NCBI GenBank assembly: GCA_918807975.1
Contig: OU964934.1
Coordinates: 930,001 to 994,000 of the forward strand
From: Aplidium turbinatum
Lineage: Eukaryota; Chordata; Ascidiacea; Aplousobranchia; Polyclinidae
Reading direction: 5' to 3'
Length of the DNA stretch: 64,000 nt
Below the pieces are notes generated by a model that ran no database searches, was not told the origin of the DNA, and saw nothing but the letters and a program-made list of their open reading frames with translations. Of this stretch, positions 48,201-53,658 are shown in pieces. The first letter of the stretch is position 1; every line of letters starts with the position of its first letter. The translations under genes and the position numbers were made by a program.

Positions 48201-51200
48201 AAACGGCGTTTGTAATTAGGCTACGGTACCCGATAATTTCCTTTTAAAAATTTCAAAAACTCGCCGAATAGGGCACTCGCCGAAAAAGGCTCTCGCCGAA
48301 TAGGGAACTCGCCGAATCGGACTAGTCGAATCGGACTCGTCGAATCGGACTCGCCGAAACGGGCCATTCCGACTGTATTTAGCATAATTTTACCACGCAA
48401 CTCGATGCGCCTATTGTCATGCAAAAACTACTACAAGATGCAAAAAGTGTGATGTCGGTCTGCATGTCAAATGCTTGCAGCAATATCATATTCTGCAATG
48501 ACTTGTTTCAGTGATGGTGGCGCGAAAGACCATGTTTCCGATGCAAAAGCGGCCTCGTATTGCGACAGTTTCATAAACCACTTACCAATTTCTTTCGCTT
48601 CGCTTCAAAGGAATCTGTACCGCCTGTGCGCTTACATTTTAATTGTGAAATTCACTCGCGATTGCCGATTGCAGCAAAACAACAAGAGACTTGTTGCATG
48701 CATTTCATTGCATTGCAATTTGCAACTCTAAAAATTATTGCGTTGTCAGGGCCGTCGCTGCAGGGGGCGTGCTCCTCCCATGACAACGACCTGTGCACAC
48801 ACACTTCAGGCACTGAAGAAGAACTGGTTTTAATTTTAGTTTCATGAACTACAGTAGGTGGCTAGTAAAAATATTACTTTTCATGGTCTTTCCACTTTTC
48901 CACTTAAAATTTATCGGCGATAATCAAATATTGCCTTTGGCGATAACGATAAACAATAACTGAAAAAATAATTAAGCGATAACGATAAGCGATAAAAATT
49001 TATCGCCGATAATGCCTATCACTGGCCCCAGCCACACACATTTCCAGAGCCACTATCACCACCGGCCCGGAGCCGAAGTTGAAACAAGAAGCCGGAGGTT
49101 GTTCCATCACTATTGCAACTGCACCATCTATCATGTGCCAACTAGTGTACATAGTCTGCTCGAACTGGATGACAAATCAAATCAGTGGCTGCTCGACACC
49201 TACTCAAACATCTATCTCAAGTTTCCACCACTGTCCAAAGGTAGTAAAAGACATAGCCTTTGTATTATATGATCTCACAGTCTGGCGATGATGACAACTA
49301 CAGGATTGTGGAAAATACTGTGCTAAGCATTGCACCAGCCATTCAATACACTTTTTGTTTGTCTTCTGTGCAGTGAAATAAACCAACCTACCACTATTGC
49401 ATTTAATATACACTCATATATATAGTGTTTTTTTTTGTTTTTTTTATCTCATATGTAGTTTCAGCGGTACACTTTCTTTCAATATGATTGATATAATATG
49501 ATATTCGTTGGGTACTGTAATGTGCAATTTAATAAAGTTAAAAAAAGCATTCATAATTGCAATTCAAATAGATAGTCATACTTACTCAAACACTGAACTA
49601 TCATTTTGATCTCCCCAAATCAAGATCTCAGACATTGATCTTAGAGCCTCCACGATCATGGATTTATTATTTTCATTGATGGTGTGATTCTTAGTGAGAA
49701 TGTGATGAAGGTACCTTAGAAAAACCATACACATTTGAAAATCATTATGCTGGCTACATTTTTTTTTAGGAAGTGGCTATTTTCCACACTTAATGCCATG
49801 GTTACCATCAGGTGTTGCAGATGCAACTTAATTCGTACCATGAACAATTTGTACCATCAGTTCGTACCTTAAAAAGATCGAGAAAAAAAATTACAAAAAG
49901 CCGAAGTCGCTGATTGCAGTTTCCGCAAACAAACAAAAACTCTAAGGATCATTACCAAAAATTTTAACATGTTTGCGGAAACTCCGATCAACCCTAACCC
50001 TTTCAAAATGTTGGCGGAAACTGCATCAGCGACTTCGGCAAACTCTCAGGATCATTACCAGAAATTTTTAAATGTTTGCAAAAACTGCAGAAAAACGGAA
50101 ACTGCGATCAGCGACTTCGGCTTAGTTCTATTTTTTTTTCTCGATCTTTTCAGTTTGTTTGTTTTCGGAAACACCCTAACCCATTTTAAAATGGTTGCGG
50201 AAACTCCGATCAACCCTAACCCTTTCAAAATGTTTGGGGAAACTGCGATCAGCGACTTCGGCAAACTCTTAGCTGATCATTACCAGAAATTTTAAAATGT
50301 TTGCAGAAACTGCGGAAAAACGGAAACTGCAATTAGCAATCTTTCTCTCGAACTTTTCAGTTTGTTGTTTGTGGATAGCGATACTCCGATACCCTAACTA
50401 CCGATACCCTAACCTTGCGGAAACTGCGATCAGCGACTTCGGCTTTTTTAATTTTTTTTCTTAATTGGTACGAATTGTTCATGGTACAAATCAGGTTGTA
50501 CCCAGGTGTTGCCAGAGTTAGAATTAAAGTTAGGAAGGGTTAAGGTAAGGGTTAGAGTTAGGAATGAGATTAAGGTTTTGATATTTGCCCAGGACTAAAA
50601 AAATTTCCAAAATACAAGTTTTTGTTTTAACAGCTTTAAACTTTTCTCAAATTAGGGCAGAATTCCTTATCTGGCAACACTATTGAGGCTATTATTACAC
50701 TAGTTCGTACCATGAACAGTTCGGACCGTCAGTTCGTACCTTGAAAAGATCGAGAAAAAAATTTAAAAAAGCCGAAGTCGCTGATCGCAGTTTCCGCAAT
50801 CATTTTAAAATTTTCCCCCTGAAAAGATCAAGAGAAAAAATAGCTCAAAACCGAAGTCCGCTGATCGCAGTTATCCGCAAGCATTTTTCTGCAGTTTCCG
50901 CTAACTCTAACCATAGAGTAATCTATGCTCTAACCCTAACCCTCGCTGATCGCAGTTTCCGCAAAATTGTTTCCGCAGTTTCCGTTAACCCTTACCCTAA
51001 TTCTAACCATAAAGTAATCTATGCTCTAACCCTAACCCTCGCTGATCGCAGTTTCCGCAAACATCTTTCTGCAGTTTCTGCAAACATTTTCCCGCAGTTT
51101 CCGCTAACCTTTGCCCTAACCATAGAGTAATCTATGCTCTAACCCTCGCTGATCACAGTTTCCGCAAACATTTTTCCGCAGTTTTCGCTTACCCTAACTC

Positions 51201-53658
51201 TAACCATAGAGTAATCTATGCTCTAACCCTCGCTGATCGCAGTTTCCGCAAATATTTTTTTGCAGTTTAAGCTTACCCTAACTCTAACCATAGAGTAATC
51301 TATGCTCTAACCCTAACCCTCGCTGATCGCAGTTTCCGCAAACATTTTCCGCAGTTTCTGCTAACCGCACTATCCGATAACCCTAACCCTCGAGTTTGTT
51401 TCAAATTGTTTGGGGAAACTACGATCAGCCACTTCGGCTTTGTGCTATTAAACTGCGATCAGCGACTTCGGCTTTTTTTAATTTTTTTCTCGATCTTTTC
51501 AGGGTACGAACTGACTGTACAAATGGTTCAAGGTACGAACTAGGTTGCACCCATACCAAGCAGCGGGAGCCAAGACAAGATTCACGTAATACTAAGCCTT
51601 GAAAATTATTGAACCTGAAGTGGGAATAAAATGGCAGTGGCTATTTGACCGGCGCCGGTCTTTGAATCTGAAACACTATTTGACCGGTCATGACGTCACT
51701 CTATAGGCACTTCTTTCTTTTTCTCTTTCAAAGCAAAAGAGAAGAGTACGTATATAACTTGTAAATTCGACGATTATCTTCAACTGATTGGATGGCGCGT
51801 GGGTTACGTCTCTGGTTGGTGTTCCAGAGGGAATGAGTTCGATACTTCGTGGAAGCGTTTTTTTTTGGCAGTGGCTATTTGACCGGCTCCGGTCTTTGAA
51901 TCTGAAACACTATTTGACCAGTCATGACGTCACTACATACCGTAAGCACTTTTTTCTTTTTCTCTTTTAAAGCAAAAGACGATAAGCGCCTTAAGTTTTA
52001 AATTCAAAACGTTTTTTTCAACTGAATCCGTGGCGCATACGTAACGTATCGGGCTGCCATTGTAGAGGGAATGAGTTCGATTCTATCCGGAAGCGTTCTT
52101 TTTTTTTTTTGATTAAATTTTTGAAAGTGGAAAGTTGTCTTGAAGGGTTGGTTGAGATGATGATTTGAAACTTGACTGACTGTTGTGCGACAATGAGACT
52201 GGATTTAATTTTTAACTTCGGACTTCAGCGAAACGTAATCTTACAGCCTATTAGAAGGTGTGATTTTTTCAGAGAATTTGTGCTAAGAAATGAAAGGAAT
52301 TTGTTAAAAATAAAGACTAGAAAAAACTTTTTTAATTCGTTTTGAAACTTTTTTATTCACTTGTTGATTCATTCATATCAGTTTGTATCCTTTTGTAGTT
52401 AAAAAAAAAAAAACGCTTCCGGATAGTATCGAACTCATTCCCTCTAAAATGGCAGCCCGAGACGTTACGTATGCGCCACGGACTCAGTTGAAGAAAACGT
52501 GTTTAATTTAAAACTTAACGCGCTTATCGTCTTTTGCTTTAAAAGAGAAAAAGAAAAAAGTGCTTATGTAGTGACGTCATGACCGGTCAAATAGTGTTTC
52601 AGATTCAAAGACCGGAGCCGGTCAAATAGCCACTGCCTTTTTTTTTTTAATTTTTAACTAAATTTTGACCCGAAGTGACTCAATCATTAGGCTGCTGCAT
52701 TTTTTGTAGTCAATTTTTATTTTCGGAAGCCTACAGCCCAATTTTTTATGTCTTTTAAACTATGAGTAATAAAGTCAGAGTTGTTTAATTTTCTTGAATT
52801 TGAGAATTTCTCTGGATAATTTTTCATTCGTCATAAGAGGATGTGACCGTGTTTGCCAAACGACGCAAAAATGTAATGCGTCGTTCGGCAAATACGGTCA
52901 CATCGCAAAAATGTAATGCGTTGTTCGGAAAACACGGTCACGGAAAATTATCCAGAGAAATTCTCAAATTCAAGAAAATTAAAAAACTCTGACTTTATTA
53001 CTCATAGTTGAAAAGACATAAAAAATTGGGCTGTAGGCTTCCGAAAATAAAAATTGACTACAAAAATGCAGCAGTCTAACGATTGAGTCACTTCGGATCA
53101 AAACTTAGTTAAAAATTTAAAAAAAACGCTTCCGCGAAGTATCAAACTCATTCCCTCTGGAACACCACCCAAAGACGTAACCCACGCGCCATCCAATCAG
53201 TTGAAGATAATCGTCGAATTTACAAGTTTTATCCGCACTCTTCTCGTCTTTTGCTTTGAAAGAGAAAAAGAAAGAAGTGCCTATAGAGTGACGTCATGAC
53301 CGGTCAAATAGTGTTTCAGATTCAAAGACCGGCGCCGGTCAAATAGCCACTGCCGAATAAAATCAAGATTGTATGATCAGAAAGTGAGTGCCTTATCAGC
53401 TGCACCATCCCGCGTACAGTAGTCTATCATGCATAGGCCTACAAAGTTATAAAATCACATGACCAATAGACTGATGATACACAAAAGAGCACTATGAAAG
53501 AAAAATACTTTACCTGGAAATGGCTTAATTGAGAGCATTAAATGAAGCTACTTCCCTAAAATGAAACTTAAAAAAACATTTGTACAGTACCTGAGGTGCG
53601 CAAGAGAATGAGGATTTTTAGGAGCCTTTGGCCCTCCAAGCCATCCTCTATTTAACAT
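23813..53658 (-). CDS. CLEC16A: CLEC16A / Ema orthologue, whole gene, 24 coding exons
   Basis: CLEC16A (Drosophila Ema) is a cytosolic, membrane-associated protein of endosomes and lysosomes. In animals it acts in endosome maturation, autophagy and mitophagy, and the mammalian protein works with the ubiquitin ligase RNF41 and USP8. I joined 24 minus-strand exons by matching translated blocks to remembered vertebrate CLEC16A. Every junction has AG and GT and all phases agree. The N-terminal FPL region covers exons 1-9 (for example [27 protein letters not shown] and [15 protein letters not shown]). A basic and acidic linker follows in exons 10-12. The conserved C-terminal region covers exons 13-22 ([39 protein letters not shown] and [10 protein letters not shown]). 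A diverged Ser/Pro-rich and acidic tail ends the protein. Coding length is about 3,243 nt (about 1,080 residues; the human protein is about 1,050). The 3' end is uncertain. Nothing broken was seen, so the gene looks functional. Confidence 0.93.
24330..24691 (-). CDS. CLEC16A: CLEC16A exon 23 (Ser/Pro-rich tail)
   Basis: This long GC-richer exon of 362 bp encodes a Ser/Pro/Arg-rich, low-conservation tail (for example [20 protein letters not shown]). The vertebrate tail is also Ser/Pro-rich. The phase fits exon 22. The donor GTACTG after SSEELPQE is preferred, because read-through meets a stop at about 24,246. Confidence 0.78.
24804..24943 (-). CDS. CLEC16A: CLEC16A exon 22
   Basis: The exon encodes [19 protein letters not shown] and [10 protein letters not shown], aligned with CIIAKQRLAKGRIQARRMK and QRIAALLDLP. 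It is 140 bp. Confidence 0.95.
25012..25133 (-). CDS. CLEC16A: CLEC16A exon 21
   Basis: The exon encodes [20 protein letters not shown] and ends FVFDDHI, aligned with GVEDDSRALNITIHK and TFIFSDHI. It is 122 bp with a GTAAGT donor. Confidence 0.94.
25334..25482 (-). CDS. CLEC16A: CLEC16A exon 20
   Basis: The exon encodes [14 protein letters not shown], then [20 protein letters not shown] and [11 protein letters not shown]. This is one of the most conserved blocks in the family. It is 149 bp; the donor GTTCGT is weak but is the one that keeps phase. Confidence 0.96.
25911..26031 (-). CDS. CLEC16A: CLEC16A exon 19
   Basis: The exon encodes [15 protein letters not shown] and [20 protein letters not shown], aligned with AIRVFFMLRSLSLQL and [20 protein letters not shown]. 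It is 121 bp with a GTGAGC donor. Confidence 0.95.
26148..26276 (-). CDS. CLEC16A: CLEC16A exon 18
   Basis: The exon encodes [19 protein letters not shown] and [15 protein letters not shown], nearly identical to the vertebrate protein. It is 129 bp. Confidence 0.96.
26434..26484 (-). CDS. CLEC16A: CLEC16A exon 17 (51 bp)
   Basis: The exon encodes [17 protein letters not shown], matching GEDIFLDMFEDEYRSM. Its acceptor is TTTAG and its donor GTAAGT. Confidence 0.92.
26857..26901 (-). CDS. CLEC16A: CLEC16A exon 16 (45 bp)
   Basis: This microexon encodes [15 protein letters not shown], which aligns with REESVHLVRHFYK of vertebrates and runs in phase into exon 17. Its acceptor is TTGCAG and its donor GTAAGC. 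Confidence 0.82.
27638..27806 (-). repeat. tRNA-headed SINE, copy 1 (between exons 15 and 16)
   Basis: Its head (CAGTCGAGTGGTTAGTCCTG with a B-box-like GTTCGATTAG) and its body (ending in the complement of ATCCAGGCTTTCACCTGGTG) match the copy at 45,284-45,457. It lies 37 bp downstream of the donor of exon 15. Confidence 0.75.
27843..27952 (-). CDS. CLEC16A: CLEC16A exon 15
   Basis: The exon encodes [20 protein letters not shown], aligned with GKIRLATLELSCLLLKQQV. It is 110 bp with a GTGAGC donor. Confidence 0.92.
28058..28177 (-). CDS. CLEC16A: CLEC16A exon 14
   Basis: The exon encodes [20 protein letters not shown], aligned with TYNHPLAERLIRIMNNAAQP. It is 120 bp with a GTACGT donor. Confidence 0.9.
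28483..29234. mobile_element. hAT MITE
   Basis: The ends are CAGTGGTTCCCAACC and the complement of CGGTGGTTCCCAACC. The flanking 8-bp duplications are GTCCAAGG and GTCTAAGG (one mismatch). A similar CAGTGGTTCCTAATTG end at about 28,901 suggests a related copy nested within it. It lies between exons 13 and 14. Confidence 0.85.
29765..29880 (-). CDS. CLEC16A: CLEC16A exon 13
   Basis: The exon encodes [13 protein letters not shown] and [17 protein letters not shown], matching SRPFLDMVYHAL and DYHALFVLCLLYAMSHN. It is 116 bp. Confidence 0.93.
30126..30180 (-). CDS. CLEC16A: CLEC16A exon 12 (55 bp)
   Basis: The exon encodes [17 protein letters not shown]. It has little conservation of its own. 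It is supported by an acceptor (GAACAG), a donor (GTGTGT) and a phase fit to exons 11 and 13. Confidence 0.75.
30263..30409 (-). CDS. CLEC16A: CLEC16A exon 11 (acidic linker)
   Basis: This acidic and Ser-rich linker starts [14 protein letters not shown]. It corresponds to the poorly conserved acidic insert of the family. It is 147 bp with a GTGAGT donor, and its phases agree with both neighbours. Confidence 0.82.
30483..30597 (-). CDS. CLEC16A: CLEC16A exon 10 (basic linker)
   Basis: The exon encodes a Lys/Arg-rich stretch ending [15 protein letters not shown], aligned with KGKRRVQKRPNYKNV of vertebrates. It is 115 bp. Confidence 0.88.
30684..31826. mobile_element. hAT element next to exon 9
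   Basis: The ends CAGGGTTGATC and GATCAACCCTG are flanked by AAAACAAA and AACACAAA (one mismatch). GGTCAAAAC and GGTTTAAACC subterminal repeats fill both ends. It carries a mariner-type MITE inside (31,106-31,535). Confidence 0.82.
31106..31535. mobile_element. Mariner-type MITE, copy 1
   Basis: The ends are TATTTTACGGACCATAAGGC and the complement of CCGCAAAATACG, with TA on both sides. Repeated GTGCGCCTTATA motifs lie inside. Copy 2 is at 38,744-39,288. Confidence 0.65.
31851..31946 (-). CDS. CLEC16A: CLEC16A exon 9
   Basis: The exon encodes [19 protein letters not shown], matching VFLIIHHAPLVNSLAEVIL. It is 96 bp with a GTAAGT donor. A hAT element ends only about 24 bp past its donor, at 31,826. 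Confidence 0.94.
32394..32441 (-). CDS. CLEC16A: CLEC16A exon 8 (48 bp)
   Basis: This small in-frame exon encodes [16 protein letters not shown], aligned with ISLPVSLYLLSQ of vertebrates. It is flanked by TTTGCAG and GTAAGT. Confidence 0.9.
32528..32714 (-). CDS. CLEC16A: CLEC16A exon 7
   Basis: The exon encodes [19 protein letters not shown] and [19 protein letters not shown], nearly the vertebrate sequence. It is 187 bp with a TTTCAG acceptor and a GTGAGT donor. Confidence 0.96.
33005..33700. other. CLEC16A intron 6, nothing recognised
   Basis: AT-rich sequence with a short TA run at about 33,488-33,500. No repeat family was identified. Confidence 0.5.
33704..33827 (-). CDS. CLEC16A: CLEC16A exon 6
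   Basis: The exon encodes [20 protein letters not shown], matching [20 protein letters not shown] of vertebrates. It is 124 bp with a GTGAGT donor. Confidence 0.95.
33840..34760. other. CLEC16A intron 5, nothing recognised
   Basis: Plain AT-rich intron sequence. The open frame at 34,648-34,854 is exon 5 read on into its intron. Confidence 0.5.
34767..34872 (-). CDS. CLEC16A: CLEC16A exon 5
   Basis: The exon encodes [17 protein letters not shown] and then [15 protein letters not shown]. Vertebrate proteins read [17 protein letters not shown] and [15 protein letters not shown] here. It is 106 bp with a GTGACT donor. Confidence 0.96.
35271..36110 (-). mobile_element. LINE 3' fragment (YGSETW-type RT C-terminus)
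   Basis: The minus strand reads [20 protein letters not shown] and [17 protein letters not shown], then [17 protein letters not shown]. After an insertion it continues [20 protein letters not shown] with GRPKKMWKR. This is the end of an RTE/I-like LINE ORF. A 293-bp element with a 9-bp duplication splits it at 35,509-35,801. Confidence 0.78.
35509..35801. mobile_element. Short foldback-family element, copy 1 (9-bp duplication)
   Basis: It begins GGGTCTTCTACTATTCGG and ends CGGGCCATTCCG, flanked by perfect TCTCAAAAC (35,500-35,508 and 35,802-35,810). The interior has TTAGGCTACAGTACCCAAT and a minisatellite of about ten ATCGGACTCACCGA units. Its insertion into LINE coding sequence confirms both ends. 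Confidence 0.9.
36120..36975. other. CLEC16A intron 4, mostly unrecognised
   Basis: A possible decayed hAT MITE lies at about 36,511-36,690 (CAGCGGTTCCCCAACT and AGTTTGGAAACAGCTA ends), without a clear target duplication. Confidence 0.4.
36980..37128 (-). CDS. CLEC16A: CLEC16A exon 4
   Basis: The exon encodes [19 protein letters not shown] and [20 protein letters not shown], the best-conserved block of the family, ending FFYNE. It is 149 bp, with a TTCAG acceptor and a GTTTGT donor. Confidence 0.96.
37571..37704 (-). CDS. CLEC16A: CLEC16A exon 3
   Basis: The exon encodes [17 protein letters not shown] and [16 protein letters not shown], matching the vertebrate FPL region. It is 134 bp with a GTGAGT donor. 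The upstream intron is about 11.9 kb and is almost entirely mobile DNA. Confidence 0.95.
38144..38611. mobile_element. hAT MITE
   Basis: The ends CAGGGGTCACCAAATTACGG and TTTGGTAACCCCTG are flanked by CACTAGAG and CGCTAGAG (8 bp, one mismatch). The sequence type is a widespread hAT MITE. Confidence 0.88.
38744..39288. mobile_element. Mariner-type MITE, copy 2, interrupted
   Basis: The ends CCGTATTTTACGG and CCGTAAAATACGG are bounded by TA. A 231-bp element (38,755-38,985) has inserted inside its left end with a perfect 9-bp duplication. The right half is a minisatellite of GGTGCGCCTTATGGTCC units (about 39,050-39,280). Confidence 0.75.
38755..38985. mobile_element. Short foldback-family element, copy 2 (9-bp duplication)
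   Basis: It begins GGGTCTGCTACTATTCGG and ends CGGGCCATTCCG, flanked by perfect GTATTTTAC (38,746-38,754 and 38,986-38,994). The interior box AATAGGCTACGGTACCCGAT is shared with the large copy at 45,491. It lies inside a MITE. Confidence 0.9.
39642..39702. mobile_element. Truncated foldback-family element, copy 3
   Basis: It starts GGGTCTGCTGCTATTCG and continues through the CCTAACCCTTAAACGGCAAT region of the family, then stops where a gypsy fragment begins. Confidence 0.7.
39703..40190 (+). mobile_element. Ty3/gypsy fragment: probable LTR and start of gag (fossil)
   Basis: It begins TGTGGTGTAGCGCGTG, an LTR-like start. It is followed at 39,971 by a gag-like frame ([38 protein letters not shown]). 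Only this piece remains. Confidence 0.6.
40200..42045 (-). mobile_element. 5'-truncated Penelope-like element
   Basis: The RT and GIY-YIG endonuclease of a Penelope element are open on the minus strand. The 5' end is cut near 42,010-42,045, where a short GTACAGAACGCTACGATG repeat occurs twice. It lies between a gypsy fragment and a LINE fragment inside CLEC16A intron 2. Confidence 0.88.
40366..42003 (-). CDS. Penelope RT with GIY-YIG endonuclease, N-terminally truncated
   Basis: The open frame runs from about 42,003; the first Met is at 41,844. RT blocks include [51 protein letters not shown] and the catalytic [12 protein letters not shown] Cys-rich linker ([19 protein letters not shown]) leads into the endonuclease [20 protein letters not shown] with LHSRIKEHL. 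The reading frame is unbroken in the part present. Penelope elements prime reverse transcription at nicks made by this endonuclease. Confidence 0.92.
   Translation of the reverse strand: MRYKTERYDAAAQQHLSDPKVYKASRITKAQTIERKLNSTWRTIATKAQLPHHVARSYITNNSSMPRFYHLIKTHKEGPDIKIRPIVSSTNGPAAKLSHLVCTLLNPLLKEVPAHLTNSQELLNQLKDMPRDTLRKFNFPFSLDVTAMYTSIPPKEAINNVIQKLSTGKTQLCSPFHPEEIGSLLEIILQNNVFTFKEKFYSQVGGLPMGNAVSGVLAILFMDTLEKQTLRNQTNLTLYRRYVDDTFLLTVNNKEALAIQNALNQAHPAINFEIELPTTDNAISLLDFTIKIDKDGTIHHEFYQKKAKAKLLPHFNSALPTSTKKTILLNETQRRKDRCSSSNKATPHLTEFEKTIEENGYPKDFLKQPPRRRRHQQNRQTPQTPYNPIHFEFPYMSDDADRKAKKIFKDLDLPVRLFRRLRTLRNALQKPKKPKPCRLQNCPLRNDDICTTKNCVYKIACKKCRESYIGSTIRPLHSRIKEHLSSDKSSVFNHQQQCHTDFEFTIIARENDAVKLRFKEAIFISRQNPKINNRAEREELRHLIY
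42056..42320 (-). mobile_element. LINE 3' fragment (YGSETW type), second copy
   Basis: The minus strand reads [20 protein letters not shown], then [17 protein letters not shown] and [18 protein letters not shown]. It is related to, but distinct from, the fragment at 35,271-36,110. Confidence 0.75.
42585..45266. mobile_element. Foldback element with 8-bp duplication and a mariner in its loop
   Basis: Inverted arms of about 440-460 bp (42,585-43,033 and 44,829-45,266) begin TAGGGTGTACGGTTT. Perfect 8-bp duplications ATGTCGCA flank the whole (42,577-42,584 and 45,267-45,274). The loop holds a DD41D mariner and a hAT-like end (GGCTCCACAGCCCTG at about 44,741). Open frames in the arms only mirror one another. 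Confidence 0.88.
43314..44425 (-). pseudogene. DD41D mariner transposase (rosa/Visitor-like), one frameshift
   Basis: The N-terminal helix-turn-helix region is [20 protein letters not shown] and [20 protein letters not shown]. The catalytic motifs are [26 protein letters not shown] and [18 protein letters not shown]. There are 41 residues between the second and third Asp, hence DD41D. The C-terminal part (43,314-43,544) is in another frame. A single missing base in the CCCC run near 43,537 explains this, so the copy is nearly intact. The IS630-Tc1-mariner superfamily cuts and pastes into TA. Confidence 0.88.
45284..45457 (-). repeat. tRNA-headed SINE, copy 2, with 12-bp target duplication
   Basis: The head reads ATAGCCGAGTGGTGAGAGCG (Leu/Ser-tRNA-like D arm). 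Perfect 12-bp duplications GCATAGGTAAAT flank it (45,272-45,283 and 45,458-45,469), as expected for LINE-driven insertion. It landed just beside the foldback element ending at 45,266. Confidence 0.85.
45491..48371. mobile_element. Giant foldback element (9-bp duplication), family of the copies at 35.5 and 38.8 kb
   Basis: It begins GGGTCTGCTACTATTCGG and ends GAAACGGGCCATTCCG, flanked by perfect ACTGTATTT (45,482-45,490 and 48,372-48,380). Without an internal hAT insertion it is about 1.5 kb and almost wholly palindromic: 45,504-45,892 plus 47,262-47,430 pair with 47,820-48,358. A second inverted pair sits at the centre (about 47,440-47,790) and repeats the arm box TTTTAACGTCGCTAAA. The outer 13 bases of the two ends do not match, so the ends are asymmetric. 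No coding region was seen. Confidence 0.9.
45893..47253. mobile_element. hAT-type element inside the giant foldback
   Basis: The ends CATACGCGCCGACTT and AAGTCGGCGCCTATG are flanked by perfect 8-bp duplications GAAAGAAA (45,885-45,892 and 47,254-47,261). The rest is AT-rich without a recognisable transposase. Confidence 0.88.
48381..49585. other. CLEC16A intron 2, 5' part
   Basis: It holds a hAT-like right end (TTTATCGCCGATAATGCC ... CACTG, ending about 49,024) with several GATAACGATAA repeats before it. A plus-strand open frame at 49,012-49,272 ([20 protein letters not shown]) is unrecognised. Confidence 0.45.
49586..49714 (-). CDS. CLEC16A: CLEC16A exon 2
   Basis: The exon encodes [16 protein letters not shown] and then [15 protein letters not shown], close to the vertebrate YHVLTKNTTVTEQN and [15 protein letters not shown]. 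The acceptor is TCTAAG and the donor GTAAGT-like. It is 129 bp long and enters in phase 2. Confidence 0.95.
49819..50503. mobile_element. Inverted-repeat element with 9-bp duplication and minisatellite interior, copy 1
   Basis: The subterminal inverted repeats TTCGTACCATGAACAATTTG and its near complement lie at both ends. AGGTGTTGC flanks it on both sides (49,810-49,818 and 50,504-50,512). The interior alternates GTTTGCGGAAACTGCGATC and GCGACTTCGGC units with ACCCTAACCC runs. Confidence 0.78.
50697..51552. mobile_element. Inverted-repeat element, copy 2 of the same family
   Basis: It begins ACTAGTTCGTACCATGAACA and ends GTACGAACTAGGTTGCACCC. It has the same GATCGAGAAAAAAA and GCCGAAGTCGCTGAT subterminal blocks in inverted orientation. 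The interior is a minisatellite (next entry). The left terminus looks shortened and no target duplication was found. Confidence 0.65.
50880..51390. repeat. Minisatellite with telomere-like CCTAACCC runs
   Basis: About six units of roughly 80-100 bp combine CGCTGATCGCAGTTTCCGCA, a short TTTCCGCTAACCCTAACTC run, and CATAGAGTAATCTATGCTC, which is itself a small palindrome. Confidence 0.8.
51633..53354. mobile_element. Palindromic foldback with tRNA-like arms, 9-bp duplication
   Basis: It begins GGCAGTGGCTATTTGACCGG and ends with its exact complement. Perfect GAATAAAAT duplications flank it (51,624-51,632 and 53,355-53,363). Without the nested copy (51,867-52,637) it is about 950 bp and folds on itself along nearly its full length; the apex is near 52,840-52,935. 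Each outer arm holds a tRNA-like block (ATGGCGCGTGGGTTACGTC with the B-box-like GAGTTCGATAC, at 51,789-51,850). It lies in CLEC16A intron 1. Confidence 0.9.
51867..52637. mobile_element. Second tRNA-armed foldback nested in the first
   Basis: It has the same GGCAGTGGCTATTTGACCGG termini and inverted arms of about 240 bp (51,867-52,105 and 52,395-52,637). It sits between nine T residues and a T run, consistent with a 9-bp duplication. The tRNA-like block is clearer here (GTGGCGCATACGTAACG with B-box GAGTTCGATTC at 52,073-52,083). The central 290 bp are unique. Confidence 0.85.
53591..53658 (-). CDS. CLEC16A: CLEC16A exon 1 with start codon
   Basis: The exon encodes [19 protein letters not shown] followed by AHL, matching the Gly-rich start and HSLDHLKYL block of vertebrate CLEC16A. 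Its donor is GTACTG. An in-frame TAA lies upstream of the ATG, and a possible acceptor (CTTGCAG) sits just before it, so a separate 5' UTR exon may exist further upstream. Confidence 0.85.

Noticed and set aside
50880-51390. Chromosome end (telomere)
   Set aside because: The CCTAACCC runs are short, interspersed with unique boxes, enclosed by inverted repeats, and unique sequence continues on both sides.
51633-53354. Simple inverted segmental duplication of the host sequence
   Set aside because: Matching ends, a perfect 9-bp flanking duplication and a nested copy with the same termini show insertion of a mobile element.
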